Below are positions 10,941-22,394 of a stretch of 64,000 nt of DNA, in pieces. The translations under genes and the position numbers were made by a program. The first letter of the stretch is position 1. Each line of letters opens with the position of its first letter. Under the pieces are notes generated by a model, which ran no database searches, was not told where the DNA came from, and saw only the letters and a program-made list of their open reading frames with translations. The DNA is taken from the NCBI RefSeq assembly GCF_028372415.1, contig NC_092879.1, positions 92,597,741 through 92,661,740 on the forward strand, read 5' to 3'. Source of the DNA: Notamacropus eugenii (Eukaryota; Chordata; Mammalia; Diprotodontia; Macropodidae).

Positions 10941-11211
10941 CATAAAGATGCAATTGTTTCCAGAGCCATACATGTACCACAGCATGATCAGGGGAGAGAA
11001 GGTCCTCAAAATTCTGGCAAAGCCCCAAGGTTATAATGACTGCTTCTACCAAGTTATCTAGTCCCTGAGATGCTCTTGCAAAACTGGTCTCTAATATTGG
11101 GATGCTTTTCTGAATTTCTCAGTGGCTCCTTTGATGGTAGAAGGGTTACAGTCTGTAATTGAAAACAAATAAGCTTTGCCTGAATTGTGAGATTGGTTTC
11201 TGCTTGATCAG

Positions 11212-11646
11212 TTCCTGTCATTCAATCCTGTGCCCTGCTTGGCAAAAGCACATGCCCAGCTGCTAGATGTCCAGGTAAGAGCTGAATTTTCACAGGAAAG
11301 AGATTCGGTAGCTTCCTTTTCCCTCTTTCCTTGTTTTTCTTTTCTTTAAAATCACTTTGATTAAATGACCAGGAAGGGAAGATTAAACTAGAAATTAATT
11401 TTTTAAACTTTCAGAAAACTTTCTAAAAAGAAGTTTGAATTTTAAAAAAGAATACTGTAAATAGAACATTGAGCAATTCAATGCTGATATTTTGGTTTTT
11501 TTCCTTTTCAGCCCCAGATTCAGCTTATCACCTCGTTTGAAGGAGTATCATTTGTTCACGTGCAGTACAGTGGGCCAAGCTGCTTTCTTTGGATGGATGG
11601 CAACATACTGGTCTGTACTGAACAGTGTGTCTATTTCACCCAGTAG
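11212..11646 (+). CDS. Unidentified candidate terminal exon pair
   Basis: Two exon-like segments fit together. The first, 11212-11274, has an acceptor CTGCTTGATCAG and a GTAAGA donor, and is exactly 21 codons (FLSFNPVPCLAKAHAQLLDV plus Q). The second starts at 11512 after a strong TTTTTTTCCTTTTCAG acceptor and runs in the same phase for 44 codons to TAG at 11644-11646 (PQIQLITSFEGVSFVHVQYS at its start, ending CVYFTQ). I do not recognise the peptide, and I see no poly(A) signal close downstream. It lies about 5 kb downstream of the TRMT2B-like exon on the same strand but does not resemble TRMT2B. It could be the end of an unknown gene, a decayed gene, or chance. Confidence 0.25.
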
Positions 11647-11879
11647 ATAACAGACTGGCCACCCTCACACACTTTTTCTGAATTTAAGAAGTCAGTCTTA
11701 GGATTCCAGCCTTCTAGAAAGACTAGTTACTTTCCTAGTTATATTTATTTGCTAGAAGGATAGGGAATTATTTTCGCATCAGCAGGTGTCCTGGCCATTT
11801 GGAAAGACAGGACTATGGCCAGGGAGATGAAGCTGAATACTATTAAGAAAGAGAGGTAGCTATCAGGGTTACCTAGATG

Positions 11880-12055
11880 TCCGTGTTGTGACTGCACATG
11901 CATAATCTATAGCAAATTGCTTGCTGTTTCAAGGAAGAGGGAGAAGAGCAAGAGAATTTGCAGATCAAAATTCAGAAAAACAAATGTGAAAATTTGTTTT
12001 TACATGTAATTGAGGAAAAAAAGAAAATTGAAGTGACAATCACACACACACAAAA
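11880..12055 (+). mobile_element. L1 3' end
   Basis: GCACATGCATAATCTATAGC, then TTGCTTGCTGTTTCAAGGAA, then TTTACATGTAATTGAGG with an A-rich end is the recurrent 3' terminus of marsupial L1 copies. Confidence 0.6.
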
Positions 12056-12375
12056 GAAATGCCCATGTCAGGAGACTGCAGATATTTAAGTGTCAAGGCA
12101 TGGTGGAGGTGAGGAGTAGAGAATGGGGAGAAATAGGGAAGGAGGCTGAAGGTTCAGTGAGATTGACAAGGAGAGCAAAGGCCAAATATCTCGGCCACCA
12201 AAAAATGATTCATTCGATTCCCATCTTCCAACACTTCCTTCTCCCAGCACCTGCTAGGACAGCTTAAATACCCACAGACTCCTCAGACATGAAGCCTTCA
12301 CTCATATGAACAGGCCCCTCCCCCCACATTTCCACATCTCTTCTGAATTTCCCTGCTATCTGCTATTTGATATAG
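12056..12375. other. Unassigned sequence
   Basis: No repeat or coding signal is seen. Confidence 0.35.
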
Positions 12376-12379
12376 ATGC

Positions 12380-12500
12380 TTTAGCAGAGAGCTGTTGAAC
12401 TGCTGGGCACTCAATACTCCAAGAAACTAGCAACAGGCTCCTTTATAGTAAAGTCTGGCCCTAAGATGCTGACACACCCTTAAATGGACAGGAATCCTGG
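12380..12500 (+). mobile_element. HAL1/L1-type 5' region fragment
   Basis: CACTCAATACTCCAAGAAAC and the following CAACAGGCTC match the 5' part of the copy beginning near 14375, where CTCAGTACTCCAAGAAAGTA appears. Confidence 0.5.
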
Positions 12501-12864
12501 TGCTGGTCCTCTCACCTAGTTAATGCCCTGTCACCCACAGCTGGCCCTTGCCTCCTTTCACTTGCACCCCCTAATGGGATTTTTCTGGGTTCTTTCTGGT
12601 GTACGTGCAGTAAGCTTGGATACCTAAGGAAAGGCAAGGATTTATTGCTGTCATTTGATTCTATGGTAACATTTTCAGAAACTTTGCCCAGCAGCTTCAC
12701 TCCCCTCTTTCAGTGCGCATAGACAAACCCAGCAAGGTCTTGGCAGAGAAGATGACAGTGGTAGGAATTCTATGGTTTAATGCCTCAGACCTGAACAGTT
12801 GGATTTTTGACAGAAAAGTGTTTGCTGAATTTTGAGTTTCAAGTTGTCTCCCTCCCTCCCAGGA
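12501..12864. other. Unassigned sequence
   Basis: The part from about 12735 faintly resembles the composite repeat at 1240-1620. No gene is seen. Confidence 0.3.
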
Positions 12865-13425
12865 GGGCCAACATTTGATATGGGACATATATGTGGAACC
12901 AGGCAGTACATCCTTCCATACATCAGTTCTTTCTCTGGAGGTGGACAGTATCTTCCTTCAGCAGTCCTTCGTAATGGATATGAATGATCATATTACCCAG
13001 AATAGCTTAGTCATTCACAGTTACTCTTCAGACAAGGTTGTTGTATACAACGTTCTCTTGGTTCCACGTGTTTCTCTCTGCATTATTTCATGCAAGTCTT
13101 TCCATGTTTTTCTAAAATCAATGTTCTCATTATTTCTTACAACACAGTAGTACTCCATCACAATCATATACCACAACTTATTCAGTCATTCCCCAACGGA
13201 TGGGCATCCCCTTGATTTCCAGTTCTTTGCCATGACAATAAGAGCAGTTATGAATATTTTAGAACACACAGGCTCTTTCCCTTTCCCCCCAAAAAGCTTG
13301 GAAAACAGAACTAAAGTGGCATTGCTGACTCAAACGGTATATACAGTTTTATAACTCCAAATTACTCTCCAATGGACTTTCTTAACATGAACATCCTTTG
13401 GTGCTGCTCTCGGCCCTGCAAAAGG
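12865..13425 (-). mobile_element. L1 3' region, antisense
   Basis: GTAGTACTCCATCACAATCA, CCCCAACGGATGGGCATCCC and TTTCCAGTTCTTTGCC are the reverse complement of the L1 3'-region block at 8466-8820. Confidence 0.65.
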
Positions 13426-13439
13426 CCATATAGGGAGTG

Positions 13440-13675
13440 TAGTTGTTTTTCAGTTGTTTAGGTCATGCCTGACTCTTTGTAACCCCATTTGGGGTGTTCT
13501 TGGCAGAGATACTGGAGTGGTTTGTCCTTTCCTTCTCCAGCTCATTTTACAGGTGAGGAAACTGAGGCAAACAGGATGAAGTGATTTGCCCAGGTTCACA
13601 GAACTAGGAAGTGTCTGAGACTGGATTTGAACTCTGAACTGAGGTCTTTCTGACTCCAGGCCCAGTGCTCTATCC
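13440..13675 (-). repeat. tRNA-headed SINE, antisense
   Basis: GTAACCCCATTTGGGGTGTT, a CTCATTTTACAGGTGAGGAA block and CAGGCCCAGTGCTCTATCCA give the usual reversed SINE order, with the tRNA-like head at the right end. Confidence 0.7.
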
Positions 13676-13679
13676 ATAT

Positions 13680-13800
13680 ATGGAGTTCTGTGTTCAGTTT
13701 TGGGAGCCAGAGTTTAAGAAAGACATGGATAAGCTGGAGAGGGGCCAGAGGAGGACAACCAGGGTGGAAAAGGGCTTTGAGTTCATGCCATTGGAGGGGA
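13680..13800 (+). mobile_element. CR1-type LINE reverse-transcriptase 3' fragment
   Basis: The open frame at 13665-13865 reads MEFCVQFWEPEFKKDMDKLE and then RGQRR. CR1 elements read LEYCVQFWAPHYKKD and VQRRATKLVKG at the end of the RT region (known from chicken). This is a short old remnant, not a gene. Confidence 0.65.
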
Positions 13801-13824
13801 TCTCAAAGGCAATGGGAGGTCAAG

Positions 13825-14370
13825 TCAAGGCACCTGCTGTGTTTAATAACCAGGTGCTGTGCTAAGTGCTAGGGATGCAGAAAAAGGCAAAAAATAGTTC
13901 CTGCTGTTAAGGAGCTTACATTCTAATGAGGGAGGCAAGATGCAAACACCTGAGTAAATACAAGAGAAACGTGGGAGAAACTAAAGATAATCCCTGAGGG
14001 ACAGATGGGAAAGGCTTTAGTGGGACTGTAGCTGAACCCTGAAGGAAGCCCCAAGAAGTCAGAAGGATGAGGAAGGAGCAGAATTCCAGGCATGGGGTCA
14101 GCCAGTGAAAATGCCTGGAGTTGGGAGATAGAGTGGGCAGAGTACACAGAAGGGAGCAAGGTGAAGAGGATTGAGCAGGTGAGATAGGGCCATATTCAAG
14201 GGCTTTAAGAGCCTAACAGATGATTTTCTATTTGATTTGGGATAATACCAATGATTGGGGTTTACTGAACAGAGAAGTGACATAGTCGGACCTGTGCTTT
14301 ATGAAGATCAGTTTGATAGTTGCCTAGAGGATAGACCAGAGTGGGGAGAGACTTGAGGCTGGGAGAACAA
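13825..14370 (-). mobile_element. L2-clade LINE 3' region, antisense
   Basis: It begins with a reversed tail (TGTGCTAAGTGCTAGGGATG) and runs through the 3' UTR blocks shared with 2125-2710, including GTGGGGAGAGACTTGAGGCT. Confidence 0.6.
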
Positions 14371-14374
14371 GGGG

Positions 14375-17215
14375 GCAACATCTGGAGCACTGAAACTTGC
14401 AAGATATCAGCCTGTCCCTAAGATCCCGGAATAACGCAACGCTCAGTACTCCAAGAAAGTAGCACCAGGCTCAGACCAGACCTGCCCTCGAGAAATGTGG
14501 CAAAGCCTAGTCCTGACATCAACTATGAAGTCCAGAAGAAAGCTGGAAGACTAGGCAAACAAAAAGTGAAGTCTGCCATAAGGAGCCATTCTGGTGTCAG
14601 AGATGCTCAAAATGCAAACAGAAAAGAAAATGACTCCAAAACATCGATAAGTGAGGCCTCAGAGAAAAACAGCTTGGGCATGGACTCAACTAAAATTCCT
14701 GGAAGAGATGAAGCAAGAGTTAAAAAAAGGAATGAAAATATCTTTTTATAAATGGAATTAGAGACTCAAGGGAAAAAAAGTTGGGAAGGAAACGAGAACT
14801 TTGGAAGAAAAAATTGAAAAGGGAATCAACAGCTTGGCCCAAAAAGTACAAAACATTGCCCAAGCAACAGATTGCCTGAAAATATGAATGGACCAACCAG
14901 ATGATAACAACCTCATGAGACACCCAGAAATATTAAAACAAAATCAAGAGGCATAAAAATGGAAGAAAATACAAAGTATCTCATAGCAAAAACAACTGAC
15001 TTAGGAAACAGGTCAAGAAGGAAAAAATGAAGACTTATTGGACTGTTTGAATGAATACTATGACCAAAAAAAGAGCCTAGCCATCCTATCTCAAGAAATC
15101 ATAAAAGAAAACTGCCCATATCTCTTAGAACCCTAGGGCAAAGTAGAAATAGAAACCCCAAATTCCTAAGAGAAACCTCAAAATGAAAATTCCCAGGAAT
15201 ATCATAGCCAAAATCTAGAACTTCCAGGTCAGAAAAAAAAATACTGTAAGCAGCCAGAAAGAAAGAATTCAAGTGCTGAGGAGCCATAGTCAGGATCACA
15301 TGTGATTTAGCAGTCCCAATATAAAGCAGCAGAGAACTTGAAATATGATATTCCAGAAGACAAAGCAGATGGGCTCATAGCCAAGAATAATTTACTGAGT
15401 AAAACTGAGTATAATGTTATGGGGGGGAGATGGAGGTTTAATGAAATAGAGGACTGACTTTCAAGCATTCCTGATAAAAAGACTAGAGCAGCAGAGAAAC
15501 TCTGAAGTTCAAACACAGGAGCAAAGAGAAACATAAAAAGATAAACAGGAATAAACAACGATAAAGCACTAAACAAGGACAAACTGCTTAGATTCAAATA
15601 TGAGAAGATGATACATGTGTCCTCTTTGAGTTCTATTATCATCAGGAGTCATAGGGTCCAACTAGACAAAGCCTGGGAGTGGTTTCTGTTATGCTTTGAT
15701 GGTCTTAAGAATGGAAAGAGAGAGAAAGAGGAATATAGTCTTGTGGGAGGGGGAAAGGGAGTGAGGAAGAAAGGATAGGGGGAAATTATCTCACCTAATT
15801 AGGCCACATGAATAACATCCATAAGCAGACAAACAAGAAAGAAAGGGTGGAGGTCAGTGAATGACATTTGAACATCACTCTCATCTGAACTGGTCCAAAA
15901 AAGGGAGAATATACCCACAGAGTTGAGTACAGAAATCTATTTTCATTGAATAGAAAACAAAAAGGAAAGGAGAATGAAAGAGAAAGAGGAATTAGAGAGA
16001 GGGCAGGTTAAGGGAGGGATTAGACCTAAGCAAAACAAATATTAAGGATGAACAAAAATATATATTGCTCCTTTGAGGTGGCAAAGGATGGGAATCTGAG
16101 GTGAGGTGTCCATAAATTGGGGAATGGACGAACAAGTTATTGTATATAATAAATGTGATAGAATATCATTGTGCTGAACTCTTACCAGTATAATAAATAA
16201 CCAAGATTCCAAAACATGCTACCCACCTCCTGACAGAGAGATGCAGGACTCAGAAGGAAGGATTAGTCAATGTGGAAAGTTGTTTTGATTAACTATACAT
16301 GTTTGTAATGGGTTTGTTCCTCTCAAAATCACACTGAGGGGATAAGTGGAAGGGTGAGAAGATGGATCTTGGCTGATTAAAACAAATATTTTTTTTAAAA
16401 GAAGAAATATAAGAATCCACTTTCCTCCCTTCTTTGCAGATGTAGGATGTGAGAGACAGTAAAAAGCTAAGTTTCCACAGAAGTTATTAGTTGATGAAGT
16501 CATTGAGAATAAGTCAGATAATAAGAAAGCCAGCAGACTGCCGGTGGACTCAATCAGGAGACAGGCAGTGACCTTCAGAAAGTCACGAAATTTTTGATAA
16601 GAATGTACAGGCCTGAAACCAGCCTGAACCAGTTGGGGAATACGACTGGGAATAACCTGGAGAAGGCTTTTCTTCACTGCATTTGCTTAATGAACCTCAT
16701 GTATACAAGCAGACACACCCCACATAAAGTTAGCCCTCCATTTTCTGATCATGGGTCCTATGTTAAAACATGTTTGGGAGGGGGGATCACACCAGAGGTG
16801 GTTACATAATGGGTATGTAGAGAAGGTGAATGGACCAATCTGTCTCCTGATGGGAGGATCTGTCCTGAATTAACAGTATAAAGCCAATCTCGCTTCTGTA
16901 TCCAATGCTCCCTCCTGAAAAGGAGGTGGCTTTAGCCAAAGTGTTCAATTCCTCTGAACTCTGCTGCAATTCATTTTCCTTGATACCTTTTCAGTGTCAA
17001 GTGTGTCTCTAACATAGAATAATATGGTTGTAGAACACTGAATATACTGGGGGACTCGGTTGACCCATTGGCTAGTTTTACTAAACAGCTCTTTTCCCCT
17101 CTTTTTTTACTCTTTGTTAGAAAGGCTGGCTCTCTGAGAAAGAAAATATATTGGGGAATGAAGGTGTTATAAATCTGAAAGATTATCAATAAAATATCTT
17201 TAAAATAATATAGAT
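14375..17215 (+). mobile_element. HAL1/L1-type LINE copy, interrupted by an LTR
   Basis: A 5' leader (14375-14500) leads into an ORF1-like frame at 14497-14751 (MAKPSPDINYEVQKKAGRLG). Further broken ORF1 sequence follows to about 15650. Its end block (AAGAATTCAAGTGCTGAGGA, then TTGAAATATGATATTCCAGA) also occurs in the HAL1 at 49174-51981. No reverse transcriptase domain follows. From about 16070 there is L1-type 3'-region sequence (AAATTGGGGAATGGACGAAC), which may be a second element. The 3' portion is split by the LTR at 16448-17014 and resumes at 17015-17215, ending in AATAAAATATC. It is old and has many disabling changes. Confidence 0.55.
16448..17014 (+). mobile_element. Solo LTR of an endogenous retrovirus-like element
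   Basis: The 567-bp block starts TGTGAGAGAC and ends GTCTCTAACA, near-perfect terminal inverted repeats with TG...CA ends. It is flanked by an imperfect 5-bp duplication (TAGGA/TAGAA). A TATA-like AGTATAAAGC lies near 16878. There is no internal region, so it is a solitary LTR fossil in older LINE sequence. The strand is inferred from the TATA-like motif only. Confidence 0.55.
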
Positions 17216-17620
17216 TCTTGGTTTCTTCTTTCTCTTTCCTCCCACGTATATGTAAATGGTCACATGTGATGATGTTTGTCAGCTGTCAAATAACAAAAAC
17301 ATCGAAATAATTTTTAAATTAATGCAAAAAAAGAAAAGGAATAAACATTTTAAACCATTCCACATGATAAACCGATAATGATAAACTATCATTGTCTTCC
17401 ATGATTTATTCCCATCATCTTGTCCCCACTGTGCAAGTATTTCCTTTATTCTAAATTAAATTTTACTTTATTTTCAGCTCTCCATTCTCTCCCTCCTACT
17501 CCTCCCCCCCCCCAAAAAAACCTAAAACCTAACAAGCAAGAAAAACAACACGCCTACTACAAATAGGTTTAGTCAAAGAAAGCAAATCCCTTCATTGGCC
17601 ACGTCCAGTTACAAAAAAAT
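17216..17620. repeat. A/T-rich sequence and LINE 3' fragment
   Basis: From about 17440 a C-rich to A-rich block (CTCCATTCTCTCCCTCCTAC) resembles the reversed LINE 3' pieces at 21520-21790 and 38925-39230. The rest is unassigned. Confidence 0.35.
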
Positions 17621-17626
17621 AGTCCA

Positions 17627-17818
17627 TCATTTCTGTATCAGAAGTTGGCCATAAGCATTTGCTTCTAAGGCACCCTGGACTCTTCCTGTCCTGTTGGAAG
17701 CTCCCAACTGAAAAATACCATTCTCTACTGCCTCCTGGGCATCCTTGACAAGTTGGCTGGCATTGAGTCTTAGTACCTCCTTAGGTGAGAAGGATACCAC
17801 TTTGGAAATCCAATGCAC
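17627..17818 (-). other. Unidentified 63-codon minus-strand frame
   Basis: The frame reads MHWISKVVSFSPKEVLRLNA and then SQLVKDAQEAVENGIFQLG. It has protein-like composition but no start context, splice sites or recognised family. It could be a fragment of a processed pseudogene or chance within a repeat. Confidence 0.2.
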
Positions 17819-17825
17819 ACAACAG

Positions 17826-17826
<1 letters not shown>

Positions 17827-17895
<69 letters not shown>
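17827..17895. repeat. (TG)n microsatellite
   Basis: A perfect run of about 34 TG units. Confidence 0.98.
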
Positions 17896-17897
<2 letters not shown>

Positions 17898-18850
17898 CCA
17901 AGAGCTTCCTATGGCTCCCTCTGAAGTAAAAGTCAGGGACTGCATAAAGAGTTTGTAAATTTGGTATAAACACAATTTGGCTGGTGTACCTCATTATGTA
18001 CCTCAAAGTATGGCTGAACTGTACATTAGCTATACAGTTGTGGTACATGTTGTCCAGGGGGAATGTGAAAAAGAAGAACTCTCAAACTCAAATTCTGTAA
18101 TTGTTGTTTTTAAATAAATATAAATAGATGATAATCAGCACTTAACTACGTGACTCACATCATCCAGGCATTTCCATGCTCATTGGGTGCCTCTTTTATC
18201 CTGAAATTTAAGCTCTCCAATTATTAGCCCAATCTATTGGGGCAGAGTCATAGCTTAATGAAGGACTCCCGCGTACCATTCATTCTTTCTTGGGCTCTGA
18301 AATTTGGGACTGGAGAAGTTCATTGTCATCTTGTACCTCAATATTTCCTGCCTGTGGCTGGAGTCTACAAAATTTCCTTTTGATATGGAGAACAGCCTGG
18401 AATTGTGTTCCATGGCCCAGGATGCCTAATTACACTGGAGGACAAACTTCTCAGCTGTGGTGACCCAGGAAACAAACAGTGTGGGGAGTCTACAAGCTAC
18501 CAACTGGCTTTAACCCTTGTGAACACGTGCCTGTTGAAAAGACAAGTAACCATATTAAAAACTTTCGTAGCAGCAACACTTCTTTCTTTTTTTATTTCCA
18601 CATCAGTCATATTGTGCAAGAAGAATCAGAACAAAAGGTGAAAACCATGAGAAAGAAAAAACAAAAGAAGAGAGAAAATAGTGTGCTTGGCTCTGCATTC
18701 AGACTCCATAGTCCTTTCTCTGGATGGCGATGGCATTTTCCATCATGAGTACTTTGTAACTGTCTTAGATTCTTGCTTTGCTGAGAAGAGCCAAGTTTAT
18801 CCAAGTTGATCATTGCACAGTTTTGCTGTTAACAGCAAGAAGTGAGAAAC
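17896..18850. other. Unassigned sequence
   Basis: Nearly 1 kb with no recognised repeat or gene. Short frames at 18405-18748 show no domain. Confidence 0.35.
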
Positions 18851-18851
18851 T

Positions 18852-18970
18852 GGGGCAGATAGGAGGTGCAGTGGACAGGCCCTGAAGTTGGGAGGACCTG
18901 AGTTCAAATCTGACCTCAAACACTTACTAGCTATGTGACCCTGGGCAACTCACTTAATCCTGACTACCAA
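18852..18970 (+). repeat. 5' half of tRNA-headed SINE, sense
   Basis: GGTGCAGTGGACAGGCCCTG, then GACCTGAGTTCAAATCTGAC, then CTATGTGACCCTGGGCAACT is the sense tRNA-like head and body. Confidence 0.75.
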
Positions 18971-19144
18971 AAAAAAGTGAGAAACGAACTGCACAAGCAA
19001 AGGGTATTATGTCGCCATAATGGATTTCCATATGGCACAAGAGATGTTATCATTGTGACTCCTCACAATCAGTGCCGATTGCAACCTCTCTCTGCCTGCT
19101 AATCTTAAGAAACCCTTATCCCAGTCCTCTCTGAAATCACGAGT

Positions 19145-19315
19145 TCCTAACCTGGGGTCCCATGGGTCTATGTATAGATTTCAGAAGGTCTGTGAAGTTG
19201 GAGGGGGAAAAATACATCTTAATTTTCTCTAGCCTCTAATTGAAATTTAACATTTTCAATTATGAATTTAAAAAACTATTCCAAAAAGGGTCTATGGCCA
19301 AAAAAAGGTTAGTAA
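19145..19315 (+). mobile_element. hAT-like non-autonomous DNA transposon remnant
   Basis: The left end GTTCCTAACCTGGGGTCCCA and right end AAAAAAAGGTTAG are inverted. The body matches the copy at 880-1097 in the opposite orientation. Confidence 0.5.
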
Positions 19316-19359
19316 TACCCACCCTAAGTCCCCCCCTCAGGAGGTACTGGAACTTTGGC

Positions 19360-19460
19360 AGTTGTGAATACAAAAAAATTCAAGATGTTATGAGAAGAAT
19401 TACATGAAATGATGCAGTGGAGAAAGCAGATCCTGAAGAACCAGAACAAAACTAACGGTG
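19360..19460 (+). mobile_element. L1 3'-region scrap
   Basis: GAATTACATGAAATGATGCA followed by AACCAGAACAAAAC resembles the block after the GAATGGCTAAACAA phrase of marsupial L1. Confidence 0.35.
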
Positions 19461-19599
19461 CCTATGCAGATAGCAGGGAGCCACAGGAGACACTGGGAAT
19501 CAGGAGGCCTGGTTTCCAGACCAATAGAATCTAAGCTATGATATTTGTATCTGCAGTGCCTGGCACAAAATAGAAAGGGTTAAGAAATGATTGACTGAT

Positions 19600-19770
19600 C
19601 GAATCCTGCCTCTGGTACTTCTGGCCCTGATTCTGGGCAAATGCCTTCATCTCTCTGGGCCTCAGTTTCCACATCTATAAAATGGAGATAATGATGCCAA
19701 TAATAACTACCTTGCAGGGTTATTGGGAAGATCAAATGAAATAACGTATGAGCACTAGTTTCCAAAGTGT
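19600..19770 (+). repeat. MIR-type SINE, sense
   Basis: GGGCCTCAGTTTCCACATCT, then AAATGGAGATAATGATGCC, then CTTGCAGGGTTATTGGGAAG is the MIR order. Confidence 0.7.
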
Positions 19771-19954
19771 AAGTTACTGGCAAAAACAGAATTTTCAGTA
19801 GCAAAGAAGATTTATTGCCTGAAGGCATGCATCCAATGATCTTATGGATACAGGGACAGTCTCAGAAGAGGATTGTCAACAAGTCCAGAAGTTAGAGTAC
19901 TCAGCCATGAAGACTTCTGTCAGCATTGGGTCAGTAGGCAGGCTGTCAGTCATC

Positions 19955-21170
19955 CAAGCAACAAGGATTTTTTTAAGTGCTTACCTACTATGTGCCAAGC
20001 ACTGTGTTAGGGATACAAAGAAAGGCAAATGCTCTCTTCAAGGAGCTCACATTCTAATGGGAGAGACAGCATGCGAGCAACAATGTAAACACCAGACACC
20101 AAGAGAGTAAACTGGAGATAATATCAGAGGGAAGGCATTGGTAGTAAGGATTGGGGAAGGTTTCTTACAGAAGGTAGGACTTGTCGGAAGCCTAGAAAGC
20201 CAGGGGGTAAAGGGGAGGAAGGAGAGCATTCCAGGCTCCTATTGGGGGCCAGCCATCGAAAAGGCAAAGAGTATCTTGTGGGAGATGGAAAATTGTATTG
20301 AAGGAACAGCAAGAAGGCCAATATTGCAGAATCATAAAGTCAGTGAAGGAGAATTAGGTGTAGGAAGACTGGAAAAGTAGGAAGGGATCAGGTGAAGGGC
20401 TTTTCAATTTCATCCTAGAGGTAATAGGGAGCTACTGGAGATTGTAGAGTTGAGGGTGATGTGGTCAAACCTACCAGGCTTTTAGTAACATCATTTGTTA
20501 GATGAGTGGAGGATGCTGGGATAGCAACTTGAGATGGGGAGTCCACCTCCAAGGCTATTGTCATAGTTTAGGTGTGAGGGCCTGTCCCAGGGCAATGGCC
20601 CTGTGAGTAGAGAGGTGATGCATACAAGAGATGCTGTAAAGGCTGAAATGACCTTCACAATGACCTTGACAACAGTCTAGATCTGTCAGATGGGTGGAAA
20701 GTGAGGAGACTGTGCTGTGAAACTGGGTGATGCTCTAATTGTAACAGAGAAGCTGGTAAGAGGGGAGAGTTTGGGAGGGAAAGAGAACTTGGTCTATTTT
20801 GGACATGTTGAATTGGAGATGTCTACTATAACAGAGGAGAGTGACTAGGGCTAGCTATAGAGATGTGAGAATCGTGAACAGAGATGATCATTGAACCCAC
20901 AGGAGATGACAAGCTCACCAATCAAGCTACTATAAAGAGAAAATAAAAGAAGTCCCAGGAAAGAGGCCTGGGGGATACCCATGGTTAGAGGAGGGTGCGA
21001 CCTGGATGACGAAACAACAAAGGAGACTGAGAAGGAATGGTCTAATCGGTAGGAGGAGAACCAAGAGACAATAATGTTACCAAAAGCCAGAGAGGAGAAA
21101 ATATTTAGGAGGAGAGGGTGTGAGAGGCTATAGAGAAACCAAGAAGGATGGGGGAATTTCTGCACCATTA
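19955..21170 (-). mobile_element. L2-clade LINE 3' half, antisense, with RT remnant
   Basis: The tail (GTGCTTACCTACTATGTGCC) lies at the left and RT-coding sequence at the right. The minus-strand frame 20851-21168 contains MGIPQASFLGLLLFSLYS, corresponding to the GVPQGSVLGPLLF block of L2/CR1 RTs, then a trace of the following segment. It is frame-damaged and inactive. Confidence 0.7.
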
Positions 21171-21239
21171 GGTAGGATACGTTGGGCCAGTCGGCCTCTT
21201 AGGTCTTTACACTGCTTTCTAAGTTACATAATGGTATTT

Positions 21240-21830
21240 GAATGAATGAAAAAGCATTTATTAAGAGCTTATAATGTGCCAAGCAGTGGGGACATAAATA
21301 AGAAAAGTGAGAAAACACATGTTCTCCAGGCACTCACATTTTTTTAAAATGGTTTTTTATTCTGAACTTACCCAAAAAAGGGCATTTCCATTTACACAAC
21401 ACAACCCCAAACAAGATTCTATATGAAACTGTACATTCATATCGCTTTTAAAAAAAGTATCTAACAAATTCTACGTGTGACTTCCTGTTTGTCTGGACTT
21501 CTTTCTCTTCCCTTTGACACATTTTATTTATTTATTACATTTAATGTTAGGTTTTTTCAATGAACAAAAATCATTTTTTTCTCCCTCCTACCTCCACCCC
21601 CATTGGCAAAAAAAGAAAGCCAAAATCTTTGTAACAAATATGCATAAATGAGCAGAATCGATTTCTGCATTAGCCAGGTCTGAGAACGACCATCCCCTCT
21701 CTGGCAGGAGGTGGGTACCAGACAGTTTGAGAGATGAAGTTAGTCACGGCATGGATCGGAAATCTTCCAAGTCTTTCAAAATTGTTTGTCTTGAAGTCAT
21801 TTTTTTCTCATTGTATAAATTGTTCAAGGA
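21240..21830 (-). repeat. L2/MIR tail plus two LINE 3' pieces, antisense
   Basis: A reversed tail (AAAAGCATTTATTAAGAGCT) is followed by TTTTTTATTCTGAACTTACC, a block also present at 52080-52200. A reversed LINE 3' piece comes next from about 21520, with T-rich start and CTCCCTCCTACCTCCACCCC. Confidence 0.45.
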
Positions 21831-21879
21831 ATTCCTATTCTAAAGGGGGAAGCAACCCATAAAGGTGTTAGCTGCAAGC

Positions 21880-22080
21880 AAAAATAAGAATAGCTGGCAT
21901 TTCTAATGGCCTCAAAGGTTTGCAAAGCACTGGCATATCTTCATTATCTCGGTTGATACTCATTGCAGCCCACTGGAGTTTTTTACAGACAAGGAAACTA
22001 AGGTCCAGAGGCTAAGTAATTGCCTGGGGTCACACAGCTAAGGGTCTCAGGCTGGATTTGAACTCAGGTCTTGTAGACGT
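21880..22080 (-). repeat. MIR-type SINE, antisense
   Basis: GCTGGCATTTCTAATGGCCT, GACAAGGAAACTAAGGTCCA and TGCCTGGGGTCACACAGC define the reversed MIR. Confidence 0.7.
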
Positions 22081-22129
22081 CAAGGTAAGCATGCCCCTAA
22101 GCCAGCTAGACATCCCAGTAAGTAAAATG

Positions 22130-22375
22130 AACGACCAAAGCATTTATACAGTGCCTTCGGAGCTTGCCAAGTGCTGCATGTACTGTCACTTTATCCTCAC
22201 ACCCCCACAGGCACGTGCTATTATCACTCTCATTTTACACGTGAGGTAACAGAAGCTGAGAGAGCTCAAGTGACTTGCCCAGGGCTACACGGTTAGTATG
22301 TGCCTGGGGCAGAATTTGAACTCCCATCTTCAGACTCCAAGGCCAGTGTTCCATCTGCTAGATTGCTCATCTAGT
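22130..22375 (-). repeat. MIR-type SINE, antisense
   Basis: Includes TATCACTCTCATTTTACACG, GTGACTTGCCCAGGGCTACA and TTTGAACTCCCATCTTCAGA. Confidence 0.7.
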
Positions 22376-22394
22376 TTGTTCAAGTCAGAGAGAA

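Noticed and set aside
13665-13865. Frame reading MEFCVQFWEPEFKKD as a possible host gene
   Set aside because: It matches the end of CR1 reverse transcriptase and is a short relic.
16267-16677. 136-codon minus-strand frame
   Set aside because: It crosses the boundary between LINE sequence and the LTR, so it is a chance frame.
17827-17895. Tandem repeats as a CRISPR-like array
   Set aside because: Dinucleotide microsatellite in a mammalian genome. There are no spaced direct repeats and no associated genes.
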